Below are positions 41,727 to 50,084 of a stretch of DNA of 64,000 nt, piece by piece (positions within the stretch are counted from its first letter, which is position 1; each line of letters begins with the position of its first letter). This DNA is from Candidatus Thiodiazotropha endolucinida (GTDB taxonomy: Bacteria > Pseudomonadota > Gammaproteobacteria > Chromatiales > Chromatiaceae). Below the pieces are notes generated by a model. That model saw only the letters and a list, made by a program, of their open reading frames with translations. It was not told the DNA's origin and did no database searches. The translations under genes and the position numbers were made by a program. The DNA lies in the NCBI RefSeq assembly GCF_001715975.1, contig NZ_MARB01000002.1:186001-250000 (forward strand). Reading direction: 5' to 3'.

Positions 41727-43037
41727 ATGCGTTTGCTTAACACTACGCTGGCGGCTGGAGTGATACTTGCCGCCACACTGCCTGTCCAGGCTGCAACCAA
41801 TGAAGATGTGGAGAAGAGTTTCTATCCCTACAAAACCGGTGTGCCGACCTTCGAAGGATTGAGCGCGGGCCTGGTAATCGATCAGTCGAACGTGGATAAA
41901 TTCAAGGATGTCCTCGATCCAGCAATGCATGAGTTCATCAGTCAGGATTGGACTAAAATCACCGTGGGGGAGACTACCTCGTTCGACCTGCATCCCAACT
42001 ATGTTCAGGCGACCAGAGATGGTTTGGGTAAGGTAAAGCTCGGCGAGAAATCGGGTGAGATAGAAGGTTTCATCGCCGGCCGGCCTTTCCCTGAGGAGCC
42101 GTCGATGGATGATCCACGGGTGGGTGAGAAACTGGCCTGGAACTACAAGTATGGCTACAACTGGGGTGACAATGCGGCGATCTATCCCTTCTACTGGAAG
42201 TATAAGGACATGAACTCCGGGAAGCTGGAGAGAACGATCAAGTTCAATTTTCATTTCCTCAACTATATGCACCGGGTCAACCAGGAGCCGCTACCCGAGA
42301 TTTCTCCGAATCCGTCAAAGCTGTTTCGTGCAATCTACGTACAGGCGTTGGAACCTTTTGACGTCAAGAATACCCAGCTGTTGATCCACCGTTACGAAAA
42401 CGATCTCAAGCGCGACAGCGCCTGGCTCTATCTCGGTTTCCAGCGCCGTGTCCGTCGTCTGGCCTCCGGTCAGGTGACCGATGCCTTTCTCGGTTCCGAC
42501 GTCATGATCGAGGACTTCGAAGGCTACAACGGACGCATCAACGATATGGAGTGGACCTTCAAAGGCGCCAAGAATATCCTGGTGCCGTTCTACAATCACA
42601 ACGATCTGAAACTCACCGAAGAGCATAAGGAGTCGGACGGTTATCAGTTCGTGGAGATGGGCGACAAGGGTAACTGCTTTCCTCAGATCACCTGGCAGTT
42701 GCGCAAGGTCTACGAATTGGAGAACAAGCCGAAGGATTCGAACCATCCGATCAGCAGGCGTGTGCACTATATCGATGCCCAGACCTTCACCATTCCCCGT
42801 ACCCTGACCTATGACCGCAAAGGGGATCTGTGGAAGAGTTGGCAGATCGGTCAGGCGCATCCGGATCACCACCTGCCGAAAAACAAGGGAACCGGTGTGG
42901 CGATCGACGACTCCTTCACCATGATTGATGTGCAGGCCATGCACTGCACGACGGGTCAGTTCAAAGGGCAAGTCGATCCCGCATTGAATCCCACCAATAA
43001 ATTTACCGTACAGAACCTTCGAGCTTCCGGTCGTTGA
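41727..43037 (+). CDS. DUF1329 periplasmic protein
   Basis: The 436-residue protein starts with a signal peptide (LLNTTLAAGVILAATLPVQA) and then matches DUF1329, a family with a LolA-like lipid-binding fold. Typical segments are SGEIEGFIAGRPFPEE, a YLGFQRRVRRL stretch, and RVHYIDAQTFTIPRTLTYDR. ATG at 41727 has GGAG at good spacing. It is 23 bases after the DUF1302 gene and followed by a terminator, so the pair is one transcript. The fold suggests that it carries a lipid-like or hydrophobic ligand across the periplasm. Confidence 0.9.
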   Translation: MRLLNTTLAAGVILAATLPVQAATNEDVEKSFYPYKTGVPTFEGLSAGLVIDQSNVDKFKDVLDPAMHEFISQDWTKITVGETTSFDLHPNYVQATRDGLGKVKLGEKSGEIEGFIAGRPFPEEPSMDDPRVGEKLAWNYKYGYNWGDNAAIYPFYWKYKDMNSGKLERTIKFNFHFLNYMHRVNQEPLPEISPNPSKLFRAIYVQALEPFDVKNTQLLIHRYENDLKRDSAWLYLGFQRRVRRLASGQVTDAFLGSDVMIEDFEGYNGRINDMEWTFKGAKNILVPFYNHNDLKLTEEHKESDGYQFVEMGDKGNCFPQITWQLRKVYELENKPKDSNHPISRRVHYIDAQTFTIPRTLTYDRKGDLWKSWQIGQAHPDHHLPKNKGTGVAIDDSFTMIDVQAMHCTTGQFKGQVDPALNPTNKFTVQNLRASGR

Positions 43038-43047
43038 TACCGTGCCT

Positions 43048-43078
43048 TGCCTGGTGCATCGGCGCCAGGCATTTTTTT
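43048..43078 (+). terminator. Intrinsic terminator after the DUF1329 gene
   Basis: A 10-base stem (TGCCTGGTGC with GCGCCAGGCA, one G-U pair) closed by an ATCG loop is followed by T7. It ends the DUF1302-DUF1329 transcript. Confidence 0.9.
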
Positions 43079-43101
43079 ACCGCTGATTGAGAGCGAGCAG
43101 C

Positions 43102-43698
43102 ATGAACCCCGATTCAGCCGACATCTATCTCTATTTCAATTTCCGCAGTCCCTATTGCTATCTGGCAAGTAAAACCATGTGGCGGATATTCGACGAGTAC
43201 CGTACAAATCTCATCTGGCGTCCATTGGGTGGTTGGGATGGGCGTTCACCACCGGATGTGGCGGTCAAGAAGCTTCCCATTGCCCGCCAGGATATGGCGC
43301 GCTTTGCGCGACGTCTGGGTATCCCCGTCAACCCCCCGCCGAAAACCACCGATCCTACCCTGGCTGGTGCGGGATCACTGTTGGCGGAGGAGAAGGGATT
43401 GCTGCGCCCTTATATTGTCGAGGTAATGCGTAAGGAGTGGGCCGAAGGTCAGGATATCGGAGTACTCGATGTGATACTCGATGTGGGCAGCGAAATCGGC
43501 CTGGACAGGGAGGCGTTGGCCGAAGCGGCTCAGGATCCTGTCCGGCAGGCTGTTTTGACCCATAACTGGGAGGAGGCTGAGGAGAAGGGGGCTATTGGGG
43601 TACCCACATTCATTTGTGAAGATGAGATATTCTGGGGGCAGGATCGCATCGATTTTGTCCTCGAATACCTGCGGGAGAGGAGACTGTCCTGTATATGA
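43102..43698 (+). CDS. DsbA-fold isomerase, 2-hydroxychromene-2-carboxylate isomerase-like
   Basis: The 198-residue protein has the kappa-class GST/HCCA isomerase pattern: IYLYFNFRSPYCYLASKT at the N-terminus (SPY in place of CxxC), a helical insertion and a thioredoxin cis-proline loop GAIGVPTFICEDEIFWGQDR near the C-terminus. Relatives act with glutathione on aromatic intermediates, for example in naphthalene breakdown, so a role on aromatic compounds fits but is not shown. ATG at 43102 is chosen over an upstream TTG. It overlaps the next gene by 4 bases. Confidence 0.85.
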   Translation: MNPDSADIYLYFNFRSPYCYLASKTMWRIFDEYRTNLIWRPLGGWDGRSPPDVAVKKLPIARQDMARFARRLGIPVNPPPKTTDPTLAGAGSLLAEEKGLLRPYIVEVMRKEWAEGQDIGVLDVILDVGSEIGLDREALAEAAQDPVRQAVLTHNWEEAEEKGAIGVPTFICEDEIFWGQDRIDFVLEYLRERRLSCI

Positions 43699-44339
43699 AC
43701 AGGGAGGTCAGACTCTACGACAAACCTGAATGCCCCTTCTGCTGGCGTGTACGCATGGCACTGCAGCGTTGCAATTTGGACTATCAGCATTATCGCTATG
43801 ACGACCCTGAGCATCTGCATAAGTGGCAGCGATTATCACCCGGAAACACCGTGCCGGTGCTCATGATAGATGAAATCGTCATCACCGAGTCTGCAGTCAT
43901 GCTTGAATACCTCAATGACAGATATGGTAATCTGCTGCCTGCTTCGGCAAGAGAACGCGCCTTGGCACGGGGAGTTGCCCACTATGCCGATGCACAGGTG
44001 GGGGAGGCGGTGCGCAAGCTGGTATTCGAGCGTCGGGCGCGTGAACCGAAAGCGTGGGATCAGGGGGTCATAGCCAGTGCTATGGAAGCCTGGCACCAGG
44101 CTTTGCCGAGGTTGGAGCGAGCTTTGACAGAGACAGACTATTTCGTACCCGCCGCCGGTATACCCGATTATGTTCTGGCAAGTCGTTTCGGTCTCGCCAT
44201 GGCATATGGCATGCCGCCGCCGCGGACACCACTGCTTGGCGACTGGTTCGCCAGGATGGCCAATCGCAGCGAGTTCCTGGATAGCGCGCCCAGCGTGGTG
44301 AGCGATGCGCTACGCCAGGGTTGGCAGGTTTTCGATTAG
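43695..44339 (+). CDS. Glutathione S-transferase family protein
   Basis: The 214-residue protein has an N-terminal thioredoxin-like GST domain with a glutaredoxin-type CPFC motif (YDKPECPFCWRVRMAL), the cis-proline in NTVPVLMID and the GSH-contact ITESAVMLEYL. The C-terminal helical domain follows from about residue 85. The dithiol motif suggests a reductase-like, omega- or SspA-like activity rather than simple conjugation. Its start overlaps the HCCA isomerase-like gene stop (ATGA), so the two may act together in glutathione-dependent chemistry. Confidence 0.85.
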   Translation: MNREVRLYDKPECPFCWRVRMALQRCNLDYQHYRYDDPEHLHKWQRLSPGNTVPVLMIDEIVITESAVMLEYLNDRYGNLLPASARERALARGVAHYADAQVGEAVRKLVFERRAREPKAWDQGVIASAMEAWHQALPRLERALTETDYFVPAAGIPDYVLASRFGLAMAYGMPPPRTPLLGDWFARMANRSEFLDSAPSVVSDALRQGWQVFD

Positions 44340-44351
44340 GGGGAGCCTCTG

Positions 44352-44912
44352 ATGGAAAAAAGCGTGGATCCACCCGTCACCGTGCTCGTCACACGGCGAC
44401 CCAGGCCGGGCAAGGAGCAGGCGTTCGAGGACTATCTTGCCGGTATTACCCAGGCGGCCTTGCAGCACCAGGGACACATGGGCACGAATATCTTTCGTCC
44501 TTCAAAACCGGGCGGGAATTACCGCATCATCTTCAAGTTCGATCGTCGCAGCAATCTTGAGCGTTGGGAGGGCTCCGCTGAACGTGCCGAGTGGCGCGCC
44601 ATAGCGGAACAGGTCAGCGAGCCCAGGCAGGTTGAAACCATTTCCGGGCTTGAAGCCTGGTTCACCCTGCCGGACTGCGCGATAAATGTACATCCGCCCA
44701 AATACAAAATGGCCCTGGTGGTGTGGATGGGTGTGTTCAGCCTGGTGACCCTGCTGAGCAGCCTGCTCGGTCCGTTGATGTCAGCCTGGCCCAAGCTGCT
44801 GCAGACAATCGTCCTGACCGCACTGGTCGTTGTCTGCCTGACCTATGCTGTGATGCCGCTCTTGACCCGGCTTTTCTCAGGCTGGCTCTATGCAGGCAAG
44901 GATCAGAAATGA
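44352..44912 (+). CDS. Antibiotic biosynthesis monooxygenase domain protein with membrane tail
   Basis: The 186-residue protein has an N-terminal ABM ferredoxin-like domain (TVLVTRRPRPGKEQAFEDYL, then a GNYRIIFKFD strand and SGLEAWFTLP) and two C-terminal membrane segments at about residues 120-140 and 150-172. This ABM-plus-two-helices layout is known in uncharacterised bacterial membrane proteins. It is 12 bases after the GST gene. Its 3' end overlaps the end of pilU on the other strand by 10 bases. Function unknown. Confidence 0.8.
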   Translation: MEKSVDPPVTVLVTRRPRPGKEQAFEDYLAGITQAALQHQGHMGTNIFRPSKPGGNYRIIFKFDRRSNLERWEGSAERAEWRAIAEQVSEPRQVETISGLEAWFTLPDCAINVHPPKYKMALVVWMGVFSLVTLLSSLLGPLMSAWPKLLQTIVLTALVVVCLTYAVMPLLTRLFSGWLYAGKDQK

Positions 44913-46012
44913 TCCTCTGCCACACCCAGGCCGCCCGGGGCTTCCACGCCCTCGGTGTCGGAGAGGCGTATCTTCAACGACAGATTGTTGCGTGAATCCG
45001 CATGGGAGAGTGCCTCTTCCATAGAGATCTTACCCTCTTTGTAGAGCTTGTAGAGGGATTGATCGAAGGTCTGCATGCCGCGTTCGGTGCCTTGTTCCAT
45101 GACCTCTTTGATGGTGTGAATATCCCCTTTCTGAATCAGTTCGGAGATGTAGGTCGATAACAGCATGATCTCGACCGCGGGGATGCGTTGACCGTTGATA
45201 CCCTTGACCAGGCGTTGGGATATGACTGCCCGAAGATTGAGAGAGAGGTCCATAAACAGCTGGTGATGGGCGCTGTCTGGAAAGAAGTTGATGATGCGAT
45301 CGAGTGCCTGGTTTGAGTTGTTGGCGTGCAGCGTCGAGAGTGCAAGGTGGCCTGTTTCCGCATAGGCGATGGCGTGCTGCATGGTGCTCATTTCTCGGAT
45401 CTCACCGATCTGAATCACATCGGGGGCCTCACGCATGGCATTCTTAAGGGCGTTTTCGTAGGAGAGCGTGTCGAGCCCGACCTCGCGTTGATCGACCACC
45501 GACTTTTTGTGGGTATAGAGATACTCGATGGGATCCTCAATGGTCAATATATGCCCGGTTGAAGTCTGGTTGCGGTGCTCGATCATCGATGCCAGGGTGG
45601 TCGATTTGCCTGAACCGGTTGCGCCGACGACCAGTATCAGGCCACGGGGTTCCATGATCAGGTCTTTCAGGATAATCGGCAGGTTGAGTTTCTCGACGGG
45701 GGGTATCACGCCCTTGATATAGCGGATGACCATTGCCGCATCGCCCCGTTGCTTATAGACATTGACGCGGAAGCGCCCCAGGTTGTTGACGGAAATCGCC
45801 AGATTGCACTCGAAAGTAGCTTCGTATTCCTTGATCTGGTCGTCGTTCATGATGCCGTAAGCGAGTTTCCTGACCTGCCCGCTCTGCATTGGGGAAGACC
45901 CTATCGGACGTGTTTCACCTTCGGTTTTCAGGTGGGGGGCGGCACCGGTGCTGAAAAAGAGATCTGAGCCGTTTTTTTGCACCATCAGCTTGAGATAGGG
46001 CACGATATCCAT
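44903..46012 (-). CDS. pilU: Twitching motility ATPase
   Basis: The 369-residue PilT-family ATPase powers type IV pilus retraction. Walker A is GATGSGKSTT, and the Asp box, Walker B-like (DVIQIGEIRE) and His box (ETGHLALSTLHANN) motifs are intact. The N-terminus MDIVPYLKLMVQKNGSDLFF and the atypical GEIRE in place of GEMRD favour PilU over PilT. pilT, often the neighbour, is not in the window. The 3' end overlaps the ABM gene. Confidence 0.92.
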   Translation of the reverse strand: MDIVPYLKLMVQKNGSDLFFSTGAAPHLKTEGETRPIGSSPMQSGQVRKLAYGIMNDDQIKEYEATFECNLAISVNNLGRFRVNVYKQRGDAAMVIRYIKGVIPPVEKLNLPIILKDLIMEPRGLILVVGATGSGKSTTLASMIEHRNQTSTGHILTIEDPIEYLYTHKKSVVDQREVGLDTLSYENALKNAMREAPDVIQIGEIREMSTMQHAIAYAETGHLALSTLHANNSNQALDRIINFFPDSAHHQLFMDLSLNLRAVISQRLVKGINGQRIPAVEIMLLSTYISELIQKGDIHTIKEVMEQGTERGMQTFDQSLYKLYKEGKISMEEALSHADSRNNLSLKIRLSDTEGVEAPGGLGVAEDHF

Positions 46013-46239
46013 TAAGTCATTCCTCGAATCTTTCTTGAATTTCAGTCCGTCGGCGGACGATTAATAATTATGTTCAGCCTTCTCTATCGGCAGACGGGCC
46101 GAAGAATGTAGTCCAGGCGCTAAAATTTACAAAAATATGGTGTTGTTGTGCATGCCTGGTGGAACAGAGGCGGTCACCAGACATGTGAAAGGGTGGTGAA
46201 GTACCTCATGCGGGGTACATAGGGGTGGGATTGTGCCAG
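46013..46239. other. Non-coding gap between pilU and the rubredoxin reductase gene
   Basis: These 227 bases hold no gene I can support. They should contain the pilU promoter. An A+T-rich stretch with AATTTACAAAAATATGG is present, but no clear paired promoter elements or terminator were found. Confidence 0.4.
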
Positions 46240-47397
46240 CTACGCCCTGGCTGCCATGATAGGTGGAAGCGCTTTTGTCAGGGCCTGTCTTTCGGCCATA
46301 AATCCACCGCTGATGGCGAAACCCAACAGATTTCCGGATTGATCACGGTAGAGGCAGCGGGTGCCCTCCCTATCCTCATCGCAGAGCCAGCTACCCTGCG
46401 CCTTGCGATCGGGTGGTGCGACGGCAATCGGGTGGAGTGGGGTCTTGATTATGACCGGCATGGCGGGATAGACCACCTCGGTCGGATCTCCGGTAAGTGT
46501 TTTGGCCAGAGCCCGGGCTCCGTGCATGATCGGCATCACATAAGGCAGGTTATAACCGCAGACCTCGGCACAATCACCCAAGGCGTAGATCTTCTCATCG
46601 TTGGTCTGCAGCATGCGGTTGGTGACCACGCCTCGGGCGACTTGCAGTCCGCAGGCTTCCGCCAGCCCTGTGTCCGGATAGAGGCCGACCGCGGACAGAA
46701 CCAGGTCACAGGCGACACTCGTGGCATCGGTCAGGATCAGGCGATATCCCGTGCCATCCTGTTCCATGATGCTGGCGGTCTGTTGCAGGCGCCACTCAGC
46801 CCCGGCTTGCTGCATGCTGTGTTGCAACGCCTTTGCGGTAAGCTCAGGCAGAAGGCCGCTGATCGGATAGGGGTCCGGGCCGATCAGGGTGACCCGGTAG
46901 CCGGAGAGCAGAAGATCGTTGGCGAATTCACATCCGATCAAGCCAGGGCCGATGACAGCGATATGGGCGGGTGGAGCGGGGAGTCGCCGGCGGAATCCGG
47001 CATAGTCATACAGGCTGTTGATGGTTATGCGTTGTTCGATGGCGTCGCCGCGCATCGCGGGGATGATGGGATGTGTGCCCAATGCCAGTATCAGTTTGTC
47101 GTATTGCCGCTCGCCGGCAGCGGTGATTACTCGCTTTGCTTGGCGGTCTATCCGAGTGACACGGCAATCTGTCTCGATGCTCAGGCCATTGGTATCGGCC
47201 ATCTCCCGTGCGCTGGCATTGACGAGCGCCTCGGCCTGCTTGCCGTTTTGCAGGCCGGTCGAGAGCATCGGTTTTGCGTAGAAATCACCCGCGTCGGCGG
47301 TGATCATATGCAATGCAAGCCCCTGGTCATGTACCCTGATCTCCCGCGCCAGGGTATATCCGGCAAGGCCTGAACCCAGTATCAGTACTCTATCCAT
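46240..47397 (-). CDS. Rubredoxin reductase (FAD/NAD-dependent)
   Basis: The 385-residue flavoprotein has two Rossmann loops (LILGSGLAGYTLAREI for FAD near the start and VIGPGLIGCEFANDL for NAD near 150) and the second FAD motif KIYALGDCAEV. The sequence and its position next to a rubredoxin gene identify a rubredoxin-NAD reductase like AlkT/RubB. It would move electrons from NADH to rubredoxin. Alkane hydroxylase, the textbook acceptor, is not in the window, so another role such as peroxide or superoxide defence is possible. Confidence 0.9.
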   Translation of the reverse strand: MDRVLILGSGLAGYTLAREIRVHDQGLALHMITADAGDFYAKPMLSTGLQNGKQAEALVNASAREMADTNGLSIETDCRVTRIDRQAKRVITAAGERQYDKLILALGTHPIIPAMRGDAIEQRITINSLYDYAGFRRRLPAPPAHIAVIGPGLIGCEFANDLLLSGYRVTLIGPDPYPISGLLPELTAKALQHSMQQAGAEWRLQQTASIMEQDGTGYRLILTDATSVACDLVLSAVGLYPDTGLAEACGLQVARGVVTNRMLQTNDEKIYALGDCAEVCGYNLPYVMPIMHGARALAKTLTGDPTEVVYPAMPVIIKTPLHPIAVAPPDRKAQGSWLCDEDREGTRCLYRDQSGNLLGFAISGGFMAERQALTKALPPIMAARA

Positions 47398-47481
47398 GGT
47401 TTTTATTATGGTTTCACACCGGCTGAGCCGGTTCGCTTACGGCAGTTGCCGCGACATCAAGTATGCTGGATCGGACTTTGA

Positions 47482-47652
47482 CTAGGCGACCAATTCCACC
47501 ATTTCGAAATCAGACTTGCTGACACCGCATTCCGGACACTCCCAGTCTTCCGGGATATCCGTCCATCGGGTGCCGGCGGCAATGCCCTCCTCGGGAAGGC
47601 CTTCTGCCTCATCATAGATAAATCCGCAAACTATACATTGATACTTCTTCAT
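47482..47652 (-). CDS. Rubredoxin
   Basis: A 56-residue protein with both iron-binding cysteine pairs, [13 protein letters not shown] near the start and [12 protein letters not shown] near the end, and the usual [10 protein letters not shown] between them. It is the one-iron electron carrier served by the reductase gene about 85 bases downstream on the same strand. Start ATG at 47652 follows GGGGAATGAG. Confidence 0.97.
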   Translation of the reverse strand: MKKYQCIVCGFIYDEAEGLPEEGIAAGTRWTDIPEDWECPECGVSKSDFEMVELVA

Positions 47653-47777
47653 CTCATTCCCCGGTCAATTACTGAGTCGTCGTAATGGTTTTTCACAAAG
47701 ATAGCGTCTGTCCAGAGAAGACTCCACCCTGTAAAGATTGGGGAAAGGGGTTGCGTTGACTGGTTAGGCCGGTGCCC

Positions 47778-48137
47778 CTAATCTTCGTATTCCGAGGCGC
47801 GCCGTGCATCACCGAAGACCTTTTCCACCGGATAACGTGCCTCGTTTATGGCGATTTTACGTTCGACGGCTCCGATCAGGTCGATATCGAGACGTTCGGC
47901 GCAGCGGATCAGGTAGATCAGGATATCCGCCATTTCCAGCGTGACTTCATCGTGCTTTTCCTGAGTCAGATTCATGCTCTGTTCCGGTGTCAGCCATTGG
48001 AAATGCTCCACCAACTCCGCGCACTCGGCGATCATCGCCATGGTGAGATTCTTCGGATTGTGGAACTGCTCCCAGTTACGGGTTTGGGCAAAGGCCTTTA
48101 AGCGGCTATTCAGATCATCCAGGCTATCTTTAGGCAT
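47778..48137 (-). CDS. MazG-like nucleotide pyrophosphohydrolase
   Basis: The 119-residue protein is an all-alpha NTP pyrophosphohydrolase of the MazG/DCTPP1 type that removes non-canonical or excess dNTPs. The metal-binding pattern is clear: AECAELVEHFQW (ExxE) and EVTLEMADILIYL (ExxD) separated by a loop. It stands 33 bases downstream of the M48 peptidase gene on the same strand. Confidence 0.9.
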   Translation of the reverse strand: MPKDSLDDLNSRLKAFAQTRNWEQFHNPKNLTMAMIAECAELVEHFQWLTPEQSMNLTQEKHDEVTLEMADILIYLIRCAERLDIDLIGAVERKIAINEARYPVEKVFGDARRASEYED

Positions 48138-48170
48138 TGTCAGTTATCTTTGAAATGAGTGTACGGATAT

Positions 48171-49124
48171 TTAATACCACATGCCGTTGCGGTGCCAGCG
48201 TGGGCGGTAGGGGTTGTGGGCGAGCAGATTCCGTATATCGCTGGCTGATAAAACCTCATCTGAAGTCGTGCTGCCCAGATGGGTAAGTGCCATCAATCGC
48301 GCTACCCGATCGTCGGTCGGTGGGTGGGTACGCAGGAGCGATGGATCGGGAATACGCGGGCCGGGATGGAGCAGGCGCTCCAGCAGGCGGTGCCGGGGGG
48401 GCTCGAGCTTGTTCAGGGCGGAGGCCAGCCCCAGGGGATCTCCGGTCAGCTTTGCCGCGCCCAGGTCGGCCTCGTATTCACGGCTGCGTGACAGGGCGAG
48501 TTGCGCCAGGGCACTCAATGTGGGGGCAACCAGCAGCAACAGGATGGGGATCCAGGGCAGGGTGGTCTGGCCGAACAGCATCAACGGCAGATTGACCAGC
48601 AGCAACAGTTGCCCGATCATGGAGAGAAAACCGGTGACACGACTGGTGAGATCGGCAAATGCCATCAGTCGGGTATCCTGGTTCACCACATGCATCAACT
48701 CATGCGCCAGCACACCCGCCATCTCCCGCCATGCCATGCGACGCAGCAAGCCATCCGAAATGGCGATGGCGGCGTTGCGGCGATCGCCTGTGGTGAATGC
48801 GTTCATGACATCGGACGGAAGATAATAGAGTTGCGGAATCTGTTCCAGCCCGGCACGCCGGGTCAGCTGTGCCATGAGACGGTAGAGATCCGGGGCCTCA
48901 TTGGGGGAGAGCCGGCGGGCGCGAAAGAGACGCATTGCCCACTCAGGGCTGGCAACCGGATTGATCTGATACGAAATCAGGATCACCAAGGCTGTTGCGA
49001 CGGCCATCGGAAGACCACCGAGAAACCAGGCGAGCCAGGCGCAAAGACCACCCAGACTGATGATCAGTAACAGGGATTGCAGTGTGTTTTTGATCTTATG
49101 CTGCAGATAGGTGGCCGGTTCCAT
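48171..49124 (-). CDS. M48 family zinc metallopeptidase (HtpX-like)
   Basis: The 317-residue membrane protease has the zinc motif in VLAHELMHVVNQD and the downstream glutamate in SREYEADLGAAKLTG. Two N-terminal membrane segments (about 12-55) and two more after the HExxH region give the HtpX layout, a quality-control protease for membrane proteins. It also has the HtpX-like YYLPSDVMNAFTTGDRRNA. The frame extends to 49184, but ATG at 49124 with GGGAAC upstream matches relatives better. Confidence 0.85.
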   Translation of the reverse strand: MEPATYLQHKIKNTLQSLLLIISLGGLCAWLAWFLGGLPMAVATALVILISYQINPVASPEWAMRLFRARRLSPNEAPDLYRLMAQLTRRAGLEQIPQLYYLPSDVMNAFTTGDRRNAAIAISDGLLRRMAWREMAGVLAHELMHVVNQDTRLMAFADLTSRVTGFLSMIGQLLLLVNLPLMLFGQTTLPWIPILLLLVAPTLSALAQLALSRSREYEADLGAAKLTGDPLGLASALNKLEPPRHRLLERLLHPGPRIPDPSLLRTHPPTDDRVARLMALTHLGSTTSDEVLSASDIRNLLAHNPYRPRWHRNGMWY

Positions 49125-49308
49125 GATTGTGTTCCCAGTCACGGGTTCAAGTTCGACAATCCGATGGGGCATAATCCCCCGCATAGGTTATCACCCTGCT
49201 TGCGGCACCGGGAGTACGATAATTGAGACGTGCGTCTGTGGAAGATGTGCGACAATGACAGGCTCTTTTCGATCGTTCAACAGAAACTCTCTCACAGGCG
49301 GAGCAGCG

Positions 49309-49617
49309 ATGCTGGGAATTCACGGATTGCTCACATGGCTAAGTCATCATGAATACATGATGATGTTGGTCATACTCTTGGTGAGCCTGGCAGGTACATT
49401 GCTGTTCGTCGGCAATCTGTTCGCCATTGTCTATGCCTTCGGACAGAGTATCTGGTGGGGGGTGAGTGTTTTGTTCATCCCGCTCTTCAGCGTCGTTTAC
49501 TGTGTCCGTAACTGGGACAGAGCGGCATATCCTGGAAAGATGCTCATCGCGGGATTGACGACAGCGGGTCTGACCTATGCCACGCTTTTGATTTTAGTCA
49601 TGCTCTATCCGGTATGA
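49309..49617 (+). CDS. Small membrane protein
   Basis: A 102-residue protein with three predicted membrane segments (about 16-38, 41-60, 80-100) and a short WDRAAYPGK loop between the last two. No family recognised. ATG at 49309 follows GGCGGAG; the longer upstream frame is not supported. It lies between the M48 gene (divergent) and a VOC gene (convergent). Confidence 0.7.
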   Translation: MLGIHGLLTWLSHHEYMMMLVILLVSLAGTLLFVGNLFAIVYAFGQSIWWGVSVLFIPLFSVVYCVRNWDRAAYPGKMLIAGLTTAGLTYATLLILVMLYPV

Positions 49618-49693
49618 GCGTCGTATTTCCATGGGTGATGGTGTGCTCGGACAGTATACGGCTGTGTTTTAAGCGGGCAGTCGTGCTGAGGCC

Positions 49694-50077
49694 CTAAGTG
49701 CCTGTTGAGTGTCGTTGCCCGGCGATCAATTCGATCGTGTTTTGATCCGGATCCCGGCAAAACAGCGCCTCACGACCTGAGCGGCTCAACGTATATTCGA
49801 CGCCTGCCAGGTCAAGTTTTTCACGCATGGCCTTGATATCATCAACCACAAAGGCGGTATGGCGGTCCCGCCCGCCATGTTCGGGGCGTCCGGCAAGGGC
49901 ATCGGGATTATCCAGCTCCAGCAGGTGGATCTGCAGGTCACCCACCTTCAGCCAGGCCCCGGGGAAACCCAGATCGGGACGGGCCGGATCGACCTCCAAG
50001 CCCAACAGGTCCCGGTAAAACAACAACGAGCGCCGGGTATCGGCGACGAGCAGGCTGACATGGTGCAGTCGGATCAT
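49694..50077 (-). CDS. Vicinal oxygen chelate (glyoxalase-like) protein
   Basis: The 127-residue single-domain VOC protein starts IRLHHVSLLVADTRRSLLFY and ends DPDQNTIELIAG, with the metal ligands His and Glu in the expected places (LHHVS, RHTAFVV, NTIEL). Such proteins include lactoylglutathione lyases and dioxygenases; the exact substrate cannot be told. The frame runs to 50218, but the extension overlaps argH antiparallel-free sequence of another frame and is rejected. It is 7 bases after argH on the same strand. Confidence 0.85.
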   Translation of the reverse strand: MIRLHHVSLLVADTRRSLLFYRDLLGLEVDPARPDLGFPGAWLKVGDLQIHLLELDNPDALAGRPEHGGRDRHTAFVVDDIKAMREKLDLAGVEYTLSRSGREALFCRDPDQNTIELIAGQRHSTGT

Positions 50078-50084
50078 GCCGATT

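Noticed and set aside
46225-47373. Long plus-strand open frame of 382 codons
   Set aside because: It is antisense to the rubredoxin reductase gene, whose protein has clear FAD and NAD motifs. The plus-strand product matches nothing.
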